Assembly: GCF_900113255.1 (NCBI RefSeq)
Contig: NZ_FOOR01000001.1
Location: 496,001-560,000, forward strand
DNA from: Novosphingobium sp. CF614
GTDB lineage: Bacteria > Pseudomonadota > Alphaproteobacteria > Sphingomonadales > Sphingomonadaceae
Direction of reading: 5' to 3'
DNA: 64,000 bases
The notes under the pieces are model-generated. The model searched no databases. It saw only the letters and a list, made by a program, of their open reading frames with translations, and was not told the origin of the DNA. Numbering within the stretch: position 1 is the first letter of the stretch; each line of letters begins with the position of its first letter. Both the position numbers and the translations under genes were made by a program. Below are positions 1 through 9,083 of this stretch, piece by piece.

Positions 1-223
1 CGATCCCCAGCGACTGCAATCCGGCGGCGAAGCGACGTGCCTCGGCGCCAATCCGCCGATAAGTGAACTCGCGCCCGAGAAAGTCGACGAGTACGCGATC
101 ACCGTAAGCCGCGACGCTCGCGGCGAACATTTCTGTCATTGCCAGCGGAGCGAAGTCCTGGTCCCACTTGCAGGGGTGGACATAGCACTCTTGCCAGGCC
201 CTTCGGCCCATCCTCTCGATCAT
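1..223 (-). CDS. Acyl-CoA synthetase (AMP-binding), N-terminal fragment cut by window edge
   Basis: Only about 74 N-terminal residues are present; the gene continues beyond base 1. The segment RVLVDFLGREFTYRRIG followed by an alanine-rich helix (ARRFAAGLQSLGI) is the usual start of long-chain fatty acid/dicarboxylate-CoA ligases of the ANL superfamily, which activate carboxylic acids with ATP and CoA. The start is uncertain: ATG at 223 gives the longest reading, with in-frame ATGs at 211 and 139. The reading before 139 (tryptophan, proline and charged residues) resembles the N-terminal extension of these ligases, so an upstream start is preferred. None has a strong ribosome-binding site. The ATP-binding and catalytic motifs lie outside the window. 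Confidence 0.7.
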   Translation of the reverse strand, partial: MIERMGRRAWQECYVHPCKWDQDFAPLAMTEMFAASVAAYGDRVLVDFLGREFTYRRIGAEARRFAAGLQSLGI

Positions 224-334
224 GGGCCGACTGTGCGCCCAAGCCCTGCACCGAGCAAGAAACTTGTGTTCAGTTGTTAACTCAGCCGACAGGGCAGGGC
301 TTCGCATCCTTGCCGGTCAGCCGGAAAAGCGCGG

Positions 335-1039
335 TTACTGGCCGCGCTCCTCCGCCTCGGCGGCGCGCTTGGCCACGAGCCAGGCGGCGGCTTCGGCTTC
401 CTGCGCCGCCTCGCTGGCGGCCTTCACGGCAGCGTCGCGCTCGGCGCGCAGTTCCTCGATCAGCGCCTCGCGATCGTCGATCAGGCGCTCGTCGCTCTGC
501 ACTTCGTCCTCGATGCCGGCCTTCTTCGCCGCCTTGGCGACGATCATGTCAAGCTCGCGCTGCGAGCACAGGCCGAGCGTTACCGGATCCTTCGGCGTGA
601 TGTTGGCGATGTTCCAGTGCGAACGGTCGCGGATCGCGGCGATCGTATTGCGGGTGGTGCCGATCAGCTTGCCGATCTGCGCATCCGACACCTCCGCGTG
701 GTTGCGCAGGATCCAGGCGATGCCATCGGGCTTGTCCTGGCGCTTCGAGACCGGGGTGTAGCGTGGGCCCTTGGTGCGGCTGACCGTCACCGGCGCCTTG
801 TGCATGCGCAGGCGATATTCGGGATTTGCCTGGCCCTTGTCGATTTCGTCCATGGTCAGTTCGCCCGCGCGCACCGGATCGCGGCCGGTGTACTTGCTGG
901 ACGCGAGGTCATCGGCCATGGCCTGGACCTCGAGCATGTGCAGGCCGCAGAACTCGGCGATCTGCTCGAAGGTCAGGGCAGTGTTGTCGACCAGCCAGGA
1001 AGCGGTCGCGTGCGGCATCAGCGGAGTGGGCTGGCTCAT
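335..1039 (-). CDS. DUF1013 / TrcR-like cell-cycle transcriptional regulator
   Basis: A 234-residue protein of the alphaproteobacterial DUF1013 family, now called TrcR-like. The first part (about residues 1-180) carries the family core, including a helix-turn-helix-like stretch (VSDAQIGKLIGTTRNTI, about 115-132) and the SHWNIANI segment. The C-terminal 50 residues are a charged alanine/glutamate coiled coil. The family is restricted to alphaproteobacteria and is linked to cell-cycle transcription; DNA or RNA polymerase binding here is inferred. The start ATG is preceded by GGAG at suitable spacing. It sits alone on the minus strand, downstream of the glutathione transferase gene. Confidence 0.88.
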   Translation of the reverse strand: MSQPTPLMPHATASWLVDNTALTFEQIAEFCGLHMLEVQAMADDLASSKYTGRDPVRAGELTMDEIDKGQANPEYRLRMHKAPVTVSRTKGPRYTPVSKRQDKPDGIAWILRNHAEVSDAQIGKLIGTTRNTIAAIRDRSHWNIANITPKDPVTLGLCSQRELDMIVAKAAKKAGIEDEVQSDERLIDDREALIEELRAERDAAVKAASEAAQEAEAAAWLVAKRAAEAEERGQ

Positions 1040-1195
1040 GTCTCTATCTCCGGCGGAAACAATAAGGGCCGCCCCTTCGCGGAGCGGCCGTTCTCGCCCG
1101 ATTTAGGCCAAGTTTGCCGATTGGGCAAGCACAAGCCGCGATTTTTGCGGGATCGGCCGGCCCCCGTCCGATCGGTGCGTCTCGATCGGCACACC

Positions 1196-1822
1196 CTAAT
1201 CCATGGCGACGTAACCGGAAAGCCCCGCCACACGATCGAGCCACCCGCAGATCGCCGGGTAGTCCCGCAGCCGGAAGCCGCCCGCCTCGCAGACATGGGT
1301 ATAGGCGTAGAGCGCGATATCGGCGAGCGTGACCGAATCGCCGACCAGCCAGTCGCTTCGCGTCAGGTGCTCGTCCATCACCGCCAGCGCCGCCTCGCCG
1401 CCCGCGCGCTTGGCGGTGATCTGGCCCTTCTGGAATTCGCTGAGATTGGCCTCGCCCACGAACAGCAGCCAGAAGCGCAGGGTGGCGACGTTGGGTTCGT
1501 GATTGTACTGTTCGAAGAACATCCAGCGCAGCATGTCCGCCCGCGCGAACCGGTCCTGCGGGATGAGCGGCGAGCCTTCGGCCAGGAACCAGCAGGCGGC
1601 ATTGCTTTCGGGCAGGAAGCGCGGGCCGACCTGGAGCACGGGAATGCGCCCGTTGGCGTTGACGTCCCGCAGGAATTCGGGCGTGCGCGTCTCACCCTTC
1701 ATGATGTCGTACTGCCGGCGTTCAAGCGGAATGCCGAGCAGCGCCGCCGTCAGCCGGATCTTGAAGCAATTGCCGCTGCGCGGATCTTCGTGAAGGACCA
1801 AGTCTTCCATGAAGGCATTCAT
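1196..1822 (-). CDS. Glutathione S-transferase family protein
   Basis: About 208 residues. The N-terminal thioredoxin-like domain has the substrate-side motif RIPVL and the glutathione-binding PESNA segment (the family's P-E-S motif). The C-terminal helical domain ends with LADIALYAYTHV, typical of GSTs. It should conjugate glutathione to electrophiles or reduce peroxides; the substrate is unknown. Of the possible starts (GTG 1831, ATG 1822, ATG 1810), ATG 1822 is chosen because GAGGG lies about 10 bases upstream. It follows the quinone oxidoreductase gene by 13 bases on the same strand, so the two are probably co-transcribed as a redox/detoxification pair. Confidence 0.9.
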   Translation of the reverse strand: MNAFMEDLVLHEDPRSGNCFKIRLTAALLGIPLERRQYDIMKGETRTPEFLRDVNANGRIPVLQVGPRFLPESNAACWFLAEGSPLIPQDRFARADMLRWMFFEQYNHEPNVATLRFWLLFVGEANLSEFQKGQITAKRAGGEAALAVMDEHLTRSDWLVGDSVTLADIALYAYTHVCEAGGFRLRDYPAICGWLDRVAGLSGYVAMD

Positions 1823-1835
1823 TGCACGCACGCCC

Positions 1836-2813
1836 TCACACCTCCAGCACGATCTTGCCCACGTGCCGGCCCGCTTCCATCCTGACGTGCGCGGCGGCGG
1901 CTTCCACCAGCGGGAAGCGCCTGTCCATCACTGGCCGCAAGGCGCCCTCTTCCACCAGCGGCCAGACGTTGGCGCGGATTTCCTGTGCGAGAAGCGCCTT
2001 GAACTCATCCGAACGCGGCCGCAGGGTCGATCCGGTAAGGGTGAAGCGACGGGTCATCACCACGGCCATGTTGATCTCCGCCCGGGCACCGCCCTGGACG
2101 GCGATGGTGACGTGCCGGCCGTCCACGCCAAGGCACTTGAGATTGCGCGCGACATAGCTTCCGGCAACCATGTCGAGCACCAGGTCCACGCCCCTGCCGC
2201 CGGTCAGCCGGGCCACTTCCTCCACGAAATCGCTCGCGCCATAGTCGATCGCATGGGCGGCGCCGATCTCCAGCGCCCGCGCGCACTTTTCCGGCGAGCC
2301 GCACGTGACGATCACTTCCAGCCCGAACAGGCGGCCCAGCATGATCGCCATGGTGCCGATGCCGCTGGTGCCGCCATGGACCAGGATCGTCTCGCCCTCC
2401 CGCGCGTAGCCGCGTTCGAAGACGTTGTGCCAGACGGTGAACAGCGTCTCGGGCAGGGCGGCGGCCTGTTCCAGCGGCAGGCCTTCGGGCACCGGCAGGC
2501 AATGCCCCGCCCCGGCCAGACAATACTGGGCATAGCCCCCGCCCGAAACCAGCGCGCAGACGGCCTGGCCGATGGCCGGCGCCTCCACGCCCTGGCCCAG
2601 GGCGACGACGGTGCCGGAAATCTCCAGCCCGGGAATCGGCGAGGCCCCGGGCGGCGGCGGATAATCGCCCTTGCGCTGGACGACATCGGGCCGATTCACG
2701 CCGGCGAACGCCACTTTGACCAGGACTTCGCCCGGTCCGGGCTCGGGCACCGGCAGGATCACGGGTCGCAGCACGTCGGGTTCGCCGGGCGTCTCGAACC
2801 CGATGGCGGTCAT
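1836..2813 (-). CDS. NAD(P)H quinone oxidoreductase (zinc-free MDR, PIG3-like)
   Basis: A 325-residue medium-chain reductase of the quinone oxidoreductase type. An N-terminal GroES-like domain contains GVNRPDVVQRKGDYPPPPG, then a Rossmann domain with the nucleotide motif HGGTSGIGTMAI; the zinc cysteines of alcohol dehydrogenases are absent. It resembles the PIG3 group, which reduces quinones and some xenobiotics with NADPH. ATG 2813 fits the family N-terminus (MTAIGFETPGEP); an in-frame ATG at 2837 is the alternative. It lies immediately upstream of the GST gene. Confidence 0.88.
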   Translation of the reverse strand: MTAIGFETPGEPDVLRPVILPVPEPGPGEVLVKVAFAGVNRPDVVQRKGDYPPPPGASPIPGLEISGTVVALGQGVEAPAIGQAVCALVSGGGYAQYCLAGAGHCLPVPEGLPLEQAAALPETLFTVWHNVFERGYAREGETILVHGGTSGIGTMAIMLGRLFGLEVIVTCGSPEKCARALEIGAAHAIDYGASDFVEEVARLTGGRGVDLVLDMVAGSYVARNLKCLGVDGRHVTIAVQGGARAEINMAVVMTRRFTLTGSTLRPRSDEFKALLAQEIRANVWPLVEEGALRPVMDRRFPLVEAAAAHVRMEAGRHVGKIVLEV

Positions 2814-2924
2814 GGTCGCAGGGCAATTAGCTAACATGGGCCCCTGTTGCCACAGCGCCCCACCGGAGGGGAACCATTTTCGGACCATTGACAGCGACGA
2901 TTTACCGTCCGATGCTGCATTGCA

Positions 2925-3143
2925 ATGGACGATGACGATGGACCGCGGCGGCGGTCGCCCGAGGGCAACTTCGGAGCCGCCAGCCTCCTCGCCAGCGAAA
3001 GCCTGGAGCGCTATTCGCTGGATGAACTCGACGCGCGCCTCGCCCTTCTCGATCAGGAGATCGCCCGCATCCGGGCGTATCGGCAGAAATCCGCGGCCCA
3101 CATGCTCGCGGCCGATGCTTTGTTCAGGCCCAAGACACGGTGA
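2925..3143 (+). CDS. DUF1192 family small protein
   Basis: A 72-residue protein with the DUF1192 signature: a central segment YSLDELDARLALLDQEIARI predicted as a coiled-coil helix, followed by a basic end. The family is small, alphaproteobacterial and of unknown function. The N-terminus is acidic (MDDDDGPRRR). It lies between the divergent quinone reductase gene and clpA. No ribosome-binding site is obvious before ATG 2925, but the start matches the family's usual length. Confidence 0.8.
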   Translation: MDDDDGPRRRSPEGNFGAASLLASESLERYSLDELDARLALLDQEIARIRAYRQKSAAHMLAADALFRPKTR

Positions 3144-3320
3144 TTCCGGCAGGATCGCCCTCAAGCAATCGCTCGGGCAATCGCATCGGGTCGATCCCCA
3201 CGCGGCAGCCTCTACGGATACCTCGCAAGCGCCCTAAGCGATCCTATATGGAAACTGAAACCAAACTGCGCGTACAAACTCCCGCAAGGAGAGTCTTTCC
3301 TCCCAACGAAAGTGTCCTAA

Positions 3321-5696
3321 ATGCCTAGTTTCGCCCAAAGCCTCGAAAAGACCCTGCACTCAGCGCTGTCCCAGGCGTCCGAGCGCAGCCACGAGTATGC
3401 GACTCTCGAGCATCTGCTGCTTGCGCTGATCGACGATCCGGACGCGGCGCAGGTCATGCAGGCCTGCGGCGTCGACCTTGGCGATCTGGGCGATGTGGTG
3501 CGCCAGTACCTGGACCAGGAATACCAGTCGCTCAAGACCGAGGAAAAGGGCGATCCCGCCCCGACCGCCGGCTTCCAGCGGGTGATCCAGCGCGCCATCC
3601 TCCACGTCCAGTCCTCCGGCAAGGACACGGTGACAGGCGCCAATGTCCTGGTCGCCCTGTTCTCCGAGCGGGACAGCTACGCGGTATACTTCCTGCAGCA
3701 GCAGGACATGAGCCGTCTCGACGCGGTCAGCTATATCAGCCACGGCATCGGCAAGGGCGGCAAGCGGATCGAGGATCGCACGCCCAAGGGCAGCGAGGAG
3801 AACACCCCCACGCCCGAGGACAAGTCCGAGACCAAGAGCACCGGCAGCAAGAAGGATTCCGCGCTCGACCAGTTCTGCGTCAACCTCAACGAAAAGGCGC
3901 TGAACGGCAAAGTGGACCCGCTGATCGGGCGCGGCCCCGAAGTGGACCGCACGATCCAGATCCTGTGCCGCCGCTCGAAGAACAACCCGCTCTACGTGGG
4001 CGATCCCGGCGTCGGCAAGACCGCCATCGCCGAGGGGCTGGCGCGCAAGATCGTCGAAGGCGAAGTGCCCGAAGTGCTTTCCGAAGCAGTGATCTACTCG
4101 CTCGACATGGGCAGCCTGCTGGCCGGCACGCGCTACCGCGGCGACTTCGAGGAGCGGCTCAAGCAAGTCGTCTCCGAACTCGAGAAGATGCCGCACGCGA
4201 TCCTGTTCATCGACGAGATCCATACCGTGATCGGCGCCGGCGCCACCAGCGGCGGGGCGATGGACGCCTCGAACCTGCTCAAGCCGGCGCTGTCGGGCGG
4301 CACGATCCGCTGCATCGGCTCCACCACTTACAAGGAATTCCGCAACCACTTCGAAAAGGACCGCGCCCTCCTGCGCCGGTTCCAGAAGATCGATGTCAAC
4401 GAACCGACGATCGAGGACACGATCAAGATCCTGCGCGGCCTGCGCTCCGCCTTTGAGGAGCACCACAGGGTCAAGTACACGCCCGACGCGATCAAGACCG
4501 CCGTCGAGCTTTCGGCGCGCTACATCAACGACCGCAAGCTGCCCGACAAGGCGATCGACGTGATCGACGAGGTGGGCGCGATGCAGATGCTGGTGCCGCC
4601 CAGCCGCCGCAAGAAGACGATCACCTCCAAGGAGATCGAGGCGGTGATCGCGACGATGGCGCGCATCCCGCCCAAGTCGGTCAGTTCCGACGACAAGCGG
4701 GCGCTCGAAAACCTGGAGCGCGACCTCAAGCGCGTGGTGTTCGGCCAGGACAAGGCGATCGAGGTGCTTGCGACCGCGATGAAGCTTTCCCGTGCGGGCC
4801 TGCGCGATCCGGACAAGCCGATCGGCTCGTTCCTGTTTTCCGGCCCCACCGGCGTCGGCAAGACCGAGGTCGCGCGCCAGCTCGCCTCGATCATGGGCAT
4901 TCCGATCCAGCGCTTCGACATGTCCGAATACATGGAGCGCCACTCGGTCAGCCGCCTGATCGGCGCGCCTCCGGGCTATGTCGGGTTCGACCAGGGCGGC
5001 CTGCTCACCGATGCCATCGACCAGCAGCCGCACTGCGTCCTGCTGCTCGACGAGATCGAGAAGGCGCACCCCGACTTGTTCAACATCCTGCTGCAGGTGA
5101 TGGACAACGGCCGGCTCACCGATCACCATGGCAAGACCGTGGACTTCCGCAACGTGGTGCTGATTATGACCACCAATGCGGGCGCATCGGACATGGCGAA
5201 GGTCGGCATCGGCTTTGGCGACGTTTCGAAGCAGGATGCCGGCGACGAAGCGGTGAAGCAGCTGTTCACGCCGGAGTTCCGCAACCGCCTCGATGCCATC
5301 GTGCCGTTCGCCTATCTCGGCAAGGAAACGATCAGCCGGGTGGTGGACAAGTTCATCCTCCAGCTCGAACTGCAGCTGGCGGATCAGAACGTCCACATCC
5401 AGTTCGACTCCGACGCGCGCGAGTGGCTGGGCAATCGCGGCTACGACAAGCTCTACGGCGCCCGCCCGATGGCGCGCGTCATCCAGGAGAAGGTCAAGCA
5501 GCCGCTTGCCGAGGAACTGCTGTTCGGCAAGCTGGCGCATGGCGGCGAAGTCCATGTCTCGATCAAGGAAGACGCGCTCAGTTTCGAGCTGACGCCCGCG
5601 GCGCCGAAGCTGTCCAAGTCCGCGAAAAAGAAAGTGCCCGCGAAGAAGACGGCGAAGAAAGCCGGAACCCAGCCGGAAGAAAGCACCGACGACTGA
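3321..5696 (+). CDS. clpA: ATP-dependent Clp protease ATP-binding subunit ClpA
   Basis: A 791-residue AAA+ unfoldase that feeds substrates to ClpP. The double Clp N-domain occupies about residues 1-145, the first AAA module has Walker A GDPGVGKT (227-234) and Walker B ILFIDEIHT, and the second has GPTGVGKT (508-515) and LLLDEIEKAHPD. The C-terminal ClpB D2-small domain is present. No ClpB-type middle coiled coil separates the modules, which identifies ClpA. A lysine-rich tail (about residues 763-780) extends past the family core. clpS, often the partner gene, is not next to it here. A hairpin with a T run follows the stop. Confidence 0.97.
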   Translation: MPSFAQSLEKTLHSALSQASERSHEYATLEHLLLALIDDPDAAQVMQACGVDLGDLGDVVRQYLDQEYQSLKTEEKGDPAPTAGFQRVIQRAILHVQSSGKDTVTGANVLVALFSERDSYAVYFLQQQDMSRLDAVSYISHGIGKGGKRIEDRTPKGSEENTPTPEDKSETKSTGSKKDSALDQFCVNLNEKALNGKVDPLIGRGPEVDRTIQILCRRSKNNPLYVGDPGVGKTAIAEGLARKIVEGEVPEVLSEAVIYSLDMGSLLAGTRYRGDFEERLKQVVSELEKMPHAILFIDEIHTVIGAGATSGGAMDASNLLKPALSGGTIRCIGSTTYKEFRNHFEKDRALLRRFQKIDVNEPTIEDTIKILRGLRSAFEEHHRVKYTPDAIKTAVELSARYINDRKLPDKAIDVIDEVGAMQMLVPPSRRKKTITSKEIEAVIATMARIPPKSVSSDDKRALENLERDLKRVVFGQDKAIEVLATAMKLSRAGLRDPDKPIGSFLFSGPTGVGKTEVARQLASIMGIPIQRFDMSEYMERHSVSRLIGAPPGYVGFDQGGLLTDAIDQQPHCVLLLDEIEKAHPDLFNILLQVMDNGRLTDHHGKTVDFRNVVLIMTTNAGASDMAKVGIGFGDVSKQDAGDEAVKQLFTPEFRNRLDAIVPFAYLGKETISRVVDKFILQLELQLADQNVHIQFDSDAREWLGNRGYDKLYGARPMARVIQEKVKQPLAEELLFGKLAHGGEVHVSIKEDALSFELTPAAPKLSKSAKKKVPAKKTAKKAGTQPEESTDD

Positions 5697-5716
5697 CAGC
5701 GGGCACGACCGATCGG

Positions 5717-5753
5717 AAAAGGGACGGGGACCGGCCGGTTCCCGCCCCTTTTT
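5717..5753 (+). terminator. Rho-independent terminator of clpA
   Basis: Twenty bases after the clpA stop, an arm beginning AAAAGGGACGGGG pairs with CCCGCCCCTTTTT across a CCGG turn, with one mismatch and one wobble pair. It ends in a five-T run, the classic intrinsic terminator form for plus-strand transcription. Confidence 0.85.
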
Positions 5754-5860
5754 CGTGAAGTCACCACGCCCGGCCCGCGATTGACCTCGATCAAGTTCGA
5801 CACGGGGCACGGGGGCTAGGAAAGCTGCTTCCCTCATTGTCTTCCGGAAGAGGCCTGATC

Positions 5861-6274
5861 GTGACCGTCGAAGCCGAAGCCCAGCCCGCCGATACACCCG
5901 ACACGCCGTTCCACCGGATCGGCGGCGCACCGGTGTTCGCGGCGATCTGCAACCGCTTCTACGACCTCATGGAACAGGACCCCGCCTATGCCGAACTGCG
6001 CGCCATGCACGCACCGGACCTGGCGCCGATGCGCGCGGCACTGCCGAAGTTTCTCGGCGGCTGGGCGGGCGGCCCGCGCGACTGGTTCGAAGCCAATCCC
6101 GGGCGCTGCATGATGAGCGTGCACAAGTCCTTCGCCATCGACCAGGCCGTCGCCGGCCAATGGGCGGAAGCGATGCGGCGCGCTTTCGCCGACGTCGCGC
6201 CGGAACCCGCCGACCTGGCCGCCGCCATCGGCGACATACTGGCCGACCTCGCGCGCGGCATGGGGCGCGAATGA
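5861..6274 (+). CDS. Group II-type truncated haemoglobin
   Basis: About 137 residues. The two-on-two globin fold is indicated by FHRIGG, the FYDLMEQDP helix, LPKFLGGWAGGP, and the proximal histidine His88 in CMMSVHKSFAI, followed by W101 in AGQW. The family binds oxygen and nitric oxide in the cytoplasm and may protect against reactive nitrogen species. The GTG start at 5861 is chosen because GGAAGAGG lies seven bases upstream; a TTG at 5837 is in frame but has no such site. It follows the clpA terminator and precedes the SulP transporter. Confidence 0.9.
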   Translation: MTVEAEAQPADTPDTPFHRIGGAPVFAAICNRFYDLMEQDPAYAELRAMHAPDLAPMRAALPKFLGGWAGGPRDWFEANPGRCMMSVHKSFAIDQAVAGQWAEAMRRAFADVAPEPADLAAAIGDILADLARGMGRE

Positions 6275-6321
6275 TGCCCCGTTGCCCTACTCCAGCCATA
6301 CAAGCGTAATAGACGGCAACC

Positions 6322-7584
6322 ATGAAGCCCAAATTGTTGACGACGCTGCCGACTTATAGCGGCCGGCTGTTCCTTGCCGACACGATCGCCGGCGTCACGG
6401 TGGCGATGGTGGCGATCCCGCTCAGCATCGCCATCGCCATCGCTTCCGGCACCGATCCGGCCAAGGGGCTCATCACCGCCATCATCGGCGGGTTCATGAT
6501 CTCGCTGCTCGGCGGCAGCCGGGTGCAGATCGGCGGCCCGACCGGGGCGTTCATCGTCGTCGTCTACGGGGTGATCGCCCAGCATGGCTACGACGGGCTC
6601 GTGCTCGCCACGCTCATGGCGGGCGCGATCCTGGTGCTCGCCGGATTGTTGCGCGTGGGCAACCTGATCGCTTTCGTGCCCGAGGCCGTGGTCAACGGCT
6701 TCACCATCGGCATCGCCGTCATCATCGCCAGCGGCCAGCTGAAGGACTTCTTCGGATTGCAGGTCGATCATATGCCGGCGGAGTTCACCGGCAAGATGGA
6801 AGCCATGTGGGCCGCGCGGGCGACGATCGACTGGATCGCGACCGGGGCCGGCGTCGCCACTCTCGTCCTGCTCGTCGTGCTGCGCCGGCTGTTCCCGCGC
6901 GTGCCCGGTCCGATCTTCGTGCTGGGCGGGATTTCGCTGGCGATCGCGATGTCGCACCAGCCGATCGACACGATCTTCTCGCGCTACGGCAATCTGCCGA
7001 ATCACCTGCCGCTGCCGGCGCTACCCACGATCACCCTGACGCGCGTGACCGAGCTGCTGCCTTCCGCCCTCGTCATCGCCTTCCTGGCCGCGATCGAATC
7101 GCTGCTTTCGGCGATGGTTGCCGATCGGATGATCGCGGGATCGCACCGGCCCAATGCCGAAGTCCTGGGGCAAGGCTGGGCCAATATCGCCTGCTCGCTG
7201 TTCGGCGGCCTGCCCGCGACCGGCGCCATCGCACGCACCGCCACCAACGTGCGCGCCGGCGGGCGCACGCCGGTCGCCGGGCTGGTCCACGCCGCCATGA
7301 TCCTGATCGTGATGATGGCCGCCGCGCCGCTCGCCGGATATCTCGCCATGCCGGCGCTGGCGGGACTGCTCATCATCACATCCTGGAACATGAGCGAGCC
7401 GCACAAGTGGCGCGGCTACTGGGCCGCCCCCGTCGCGGACCGTGTCCTGCTGATCCTGACTCTGGTGCTGACGGTATTGGCCGATCTCACCGTCGCCATC
7501 GGCGTCGGCGTCGGCCTGGGCCTTGTCCTGCGGCTGCGCGACAGCAAGGCCAAGCCGCCGGAATGGCATACGCCGGATCGCTGA
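6322..7584 (+). CDS. SulP family anion transporter lacking a STAS domain
   Basis: A 420-residue inner-membrane transporter with about 10-12 hydrophobic segments. SulP hallmarks are DTIAGVTVAMVAIPLSIA near the N-terminus, the GSRVQIGGPTGAF loop, and GLPATGAIARTATN. Family members carry sulfate, bicarbonate or dicarboxylates with protons or sodium. Most SulP proteins add a cytosolic STAS domain of about 100 residues; this one stops at residue 420, shortly after the last membrane helix (LRLRDSKAKPPEWHTPDR). The stop is followed directly by the convergent DUF167 gene. The substrate cannot be assigned. Confidence 0.9.
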   Translation: MKPKLLTTLPTYSGRLFLADTIAGVTVAMVAIPLSIAIAIASGTDPAKGLITAIIGGFMISLLGGSRVQIGGPTGAFIVVVYGVIAQHGYDGLVLATLMAGAILVLAGLLRVGNLIAFVPEAVVNGFTIGIAVIIASGQLKDFFGLQVDHMPAEFTGKMEAMWAARATIDWIATGAGVATLVLLVVLRRLFPRVPGPIFVLGGISLAIAMSHQPIDTIFSRYGNLPNHLPLPALPTITLTRVTELLPSALVIAFLAAIESLLSAMVADRMIAGSHRPNAEVLGQGWANIACSLFGGLPATGAIARTATNVRAGGRTPVAGLVHAAMILIVMMAAAPLAGYLAMPALAGLLIITSWNMSEPHKWRGYWAAPVADRVLLILTLVLTVLADLTVAIGVGVGLGLVLRLRDSKAKPPEWHTPDR

Positions 7585-7639
7585 CGGCCGAAACGCCGTT
7601 CGACTGGCGGGTTGTTTCGAAATTATGCGCGCGGTGTTT

Positions 7640-7918
7640 TCACCCCACCCGGAACTGCTTCTCGCGCGAAGTTGCGCCGCGCAACAATTCCAGCCGCGAG
7701 GGCGCCAGTTCGAGCGCGGCGGCCAGCAAGGCGCGAACCGCTTCGTTGGCCTTGCCGTCCTCTGGCTTGGCACGGACTTTGGCGGAGAGCCGCCCATCGG
7801 AGATTTCCAGCATCTCCACTTTCGCGCCGGGCGTCACGCGCACCAGCAACCGTCCTTCCCCATCGACCAGCGCACGAACCGCCTCGGCCGGGGGCAGCGG
7901 CGTCTTCGGCCTTGCCAT
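7640..7918 (-). CDS. DUF167 (YggU) family protein
   Basis: A 92-residue protein with the DUF167 core: RVTPGAKVEMLEI and AKPEDGKANEAVRALLAAAL, the conserved PEDGKAN turn. The biochemical function of the family is unknown. The start overlaps the stop of the gamma-carbonic anhydrase gene in a TGATG arrangement, so it is the last gene of the minus-strand run hemB, GNAT, carbonic anhydrase-like, DUF167. Confidence 0.88.
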   Translation of the reverse strand: MARPKTPLPPAEAVRALVDGEGRLLVRVTPGAKVEMLEISDGRLSAKVRAKPEDGKANEAVRALLAAALELAPSRLELLRGATSREKQFRVG

Positions 7919-8496
7919 CAGCCCCGCAGTCCGAGCGCCTCGGCATGCAGGCGGCCATTGATGACGTAGTTTTTCACGCCGGCCTGGTTGGCCGCGACGG
8001 CGGCATCGTCAAGGTCACGCGCGTACTTGGCGGGGCGGCCCATCCAGAGCTGGCGCGCGCCGATGCGCTTGCCGGTAAGCTGGGCGCCGGCGGCCAGCAT
8101 GCCGTCCGATTCGATCAGGCTGCCGTCCATCACGATCGCACCGAGGCCCACGAAGGCGCGGTCTTCCAGCGTGCAGCCGTGGATCATCGCCATGTGCCCG
8201 ATCAGCACGTCGTCCCCGATGATCGTCGGGAAGCCGTCCGGATTGCGGGGCTTGGGGCTGTCGCAATGGACGATGGTGCCGTCCTGGATATTGGTGCGCG
8301 CGCCGATCACGACGCGGTGGACATCGGCGCGGATCACGCAGTTGTACCAGATGCTGACATCGGGCCCGATCTCGACATCGCCGATGATCCGGCATCCCGG
8401 CGCGATGAAGGCGCTGGAATGGATACGCGGCACCTTGCCATTGAAGGGGGCCACGGTGATGTCGTGGCGGGTGATCTCGGTGGTTTCGCGGGTCAT
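7918..8496 (-). CDS. Gamma-carbonic anhydrase family protein (left-handed beta-helix)
   Basis: About 192 residues with hexapeptide repeats of the left-handed beta-helix (IGDVEIGPDVSIWYNCVIRAD onward). Zinc-ligand histidines are in place in VHCDS and IGHMAMIHG. The family includes bacterial YrdA/PaaY-like proteins; carbonic anhydrase activity is proven for few members, and some are thioesterases. ATG 8496 lies within a four-base overlap with the GNAT gene stop, indicating translational coupling. A longer upstream reading exists but belongs to the acetyltransferase in another frame. Confidence 0.88.
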   Translation of the reverse strand: MTRETTEITRHDITVAPFNGKVPRIHSSAFIAPGCRIIGDVEIGPDVSIWYNCVIRADVHRVVIGARTNIQDGTIVHCDSPKPRNPDGFPTIIGDDVLIGHMAMIHGCTLEDRAFVGLGAIVMDGSLIESDGMLAAGAQLTGKRIGARQLWMGRPAKYARDLDDAAVAANQAGVKNYVINGRLHAEALGLRG

Positions 8497-9083
8497 GTCC
8501 TCTCCCTGCCCTGCCACGCTTCGCGCGTGATGGAATAGGCGATGGTATCGCACAGCGGCGGCTCGTAGCGCGGATCGACGAAATCGAGTTCGGCGCGGCG
8601 GCGCATGCCCAGCCGTTCCATCAAGCCCCAGCTGGCGCTGTTCTCGATCACCGTGATGGCGAAGATCTCCCGCGCCCCGAACCGGTCGAAACCGGCACCG
8701 AGCGAGGCCGTGGCCGCCTCCTTGGCATAGCCCTTGCCCCAGGCTTCCTCGCGCAGGCGCCAGCCGATCTCGAATTCGCCGGCAAAACCGGCACCCGGCG
8801 CATCGATCTTCTTGAGACCGCAGAAGCCCAGCATCTCGCCCGACAGATGGCCGCCGTCCGCCTTGCGTTCGACCAGCCAGAAACTGTGGCCGAAAGTCAC
8901 CTGGAAGGCCATCGTCCGGCTTTCCAGCATATCGATCTCCGCAGTATCCATCACCCCGCCCAGCCAGCGCATCACCGCCGGCGTGTTGGTAATGTCCACG
9001 AAGCGATCGATGTCGCCCGGCGCCCATTCACGCAGGATCAGGCGCGCGGTCTCGATCCGGAAGGGGGTGGTCAGCTCAGCCAT
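8493..9083 (-). CDS. GNAT N-acetyltransferase, RimJ/RimL type
   Basis: A 196-residue acetyltransferase. It starts with TARLILREWAPGDIDRF, the standard RimJ/RimL N-terminus, and has the acetyl-CoA loop REEAWGKGYAKEA (motif A) and the later NSASWGLMERLGM segment. Members acetylate ribosomal-protein N-termini, antibiotics or small amines; the substrate here is unknown. It overlaps hemB by eight bases upstream and the carbonic anhydrase-like gene by four bases downstream, so all are probably one transcript. Confidence 0.88.
   Translation of the reverse strand: MAELTTPFRIETARLILREWAPGDIDRFVDITNTPAVMRWLGGVMDTAEIDMLESRTMAFQVTFGHSFWLVERKADGGHLSGEMLGFCGLKKIDAPGAGFAGEFEIGWRLREEAWGKGYAKEAATASLGAGFDRFGAREIFAITVIENSASWGLMERLGMRRRAELDFVDPRYEPPLCDTIAYSITREAWQGRERT

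Noticed and set aside
3140..3328. 62-residue reading between the DUF1192 gene and clpA
   Set aside because: Overlaps both neighbours, proline/serine/arginine-rich without domain; likely non-coding leader of clpA.
3360..5930. 856-residue open reading on the minus strand opposite clpA
   Set aside because: It is a shadow of clpA in GC-rich DNA; composition is low-complexity and no domain is recognisable.
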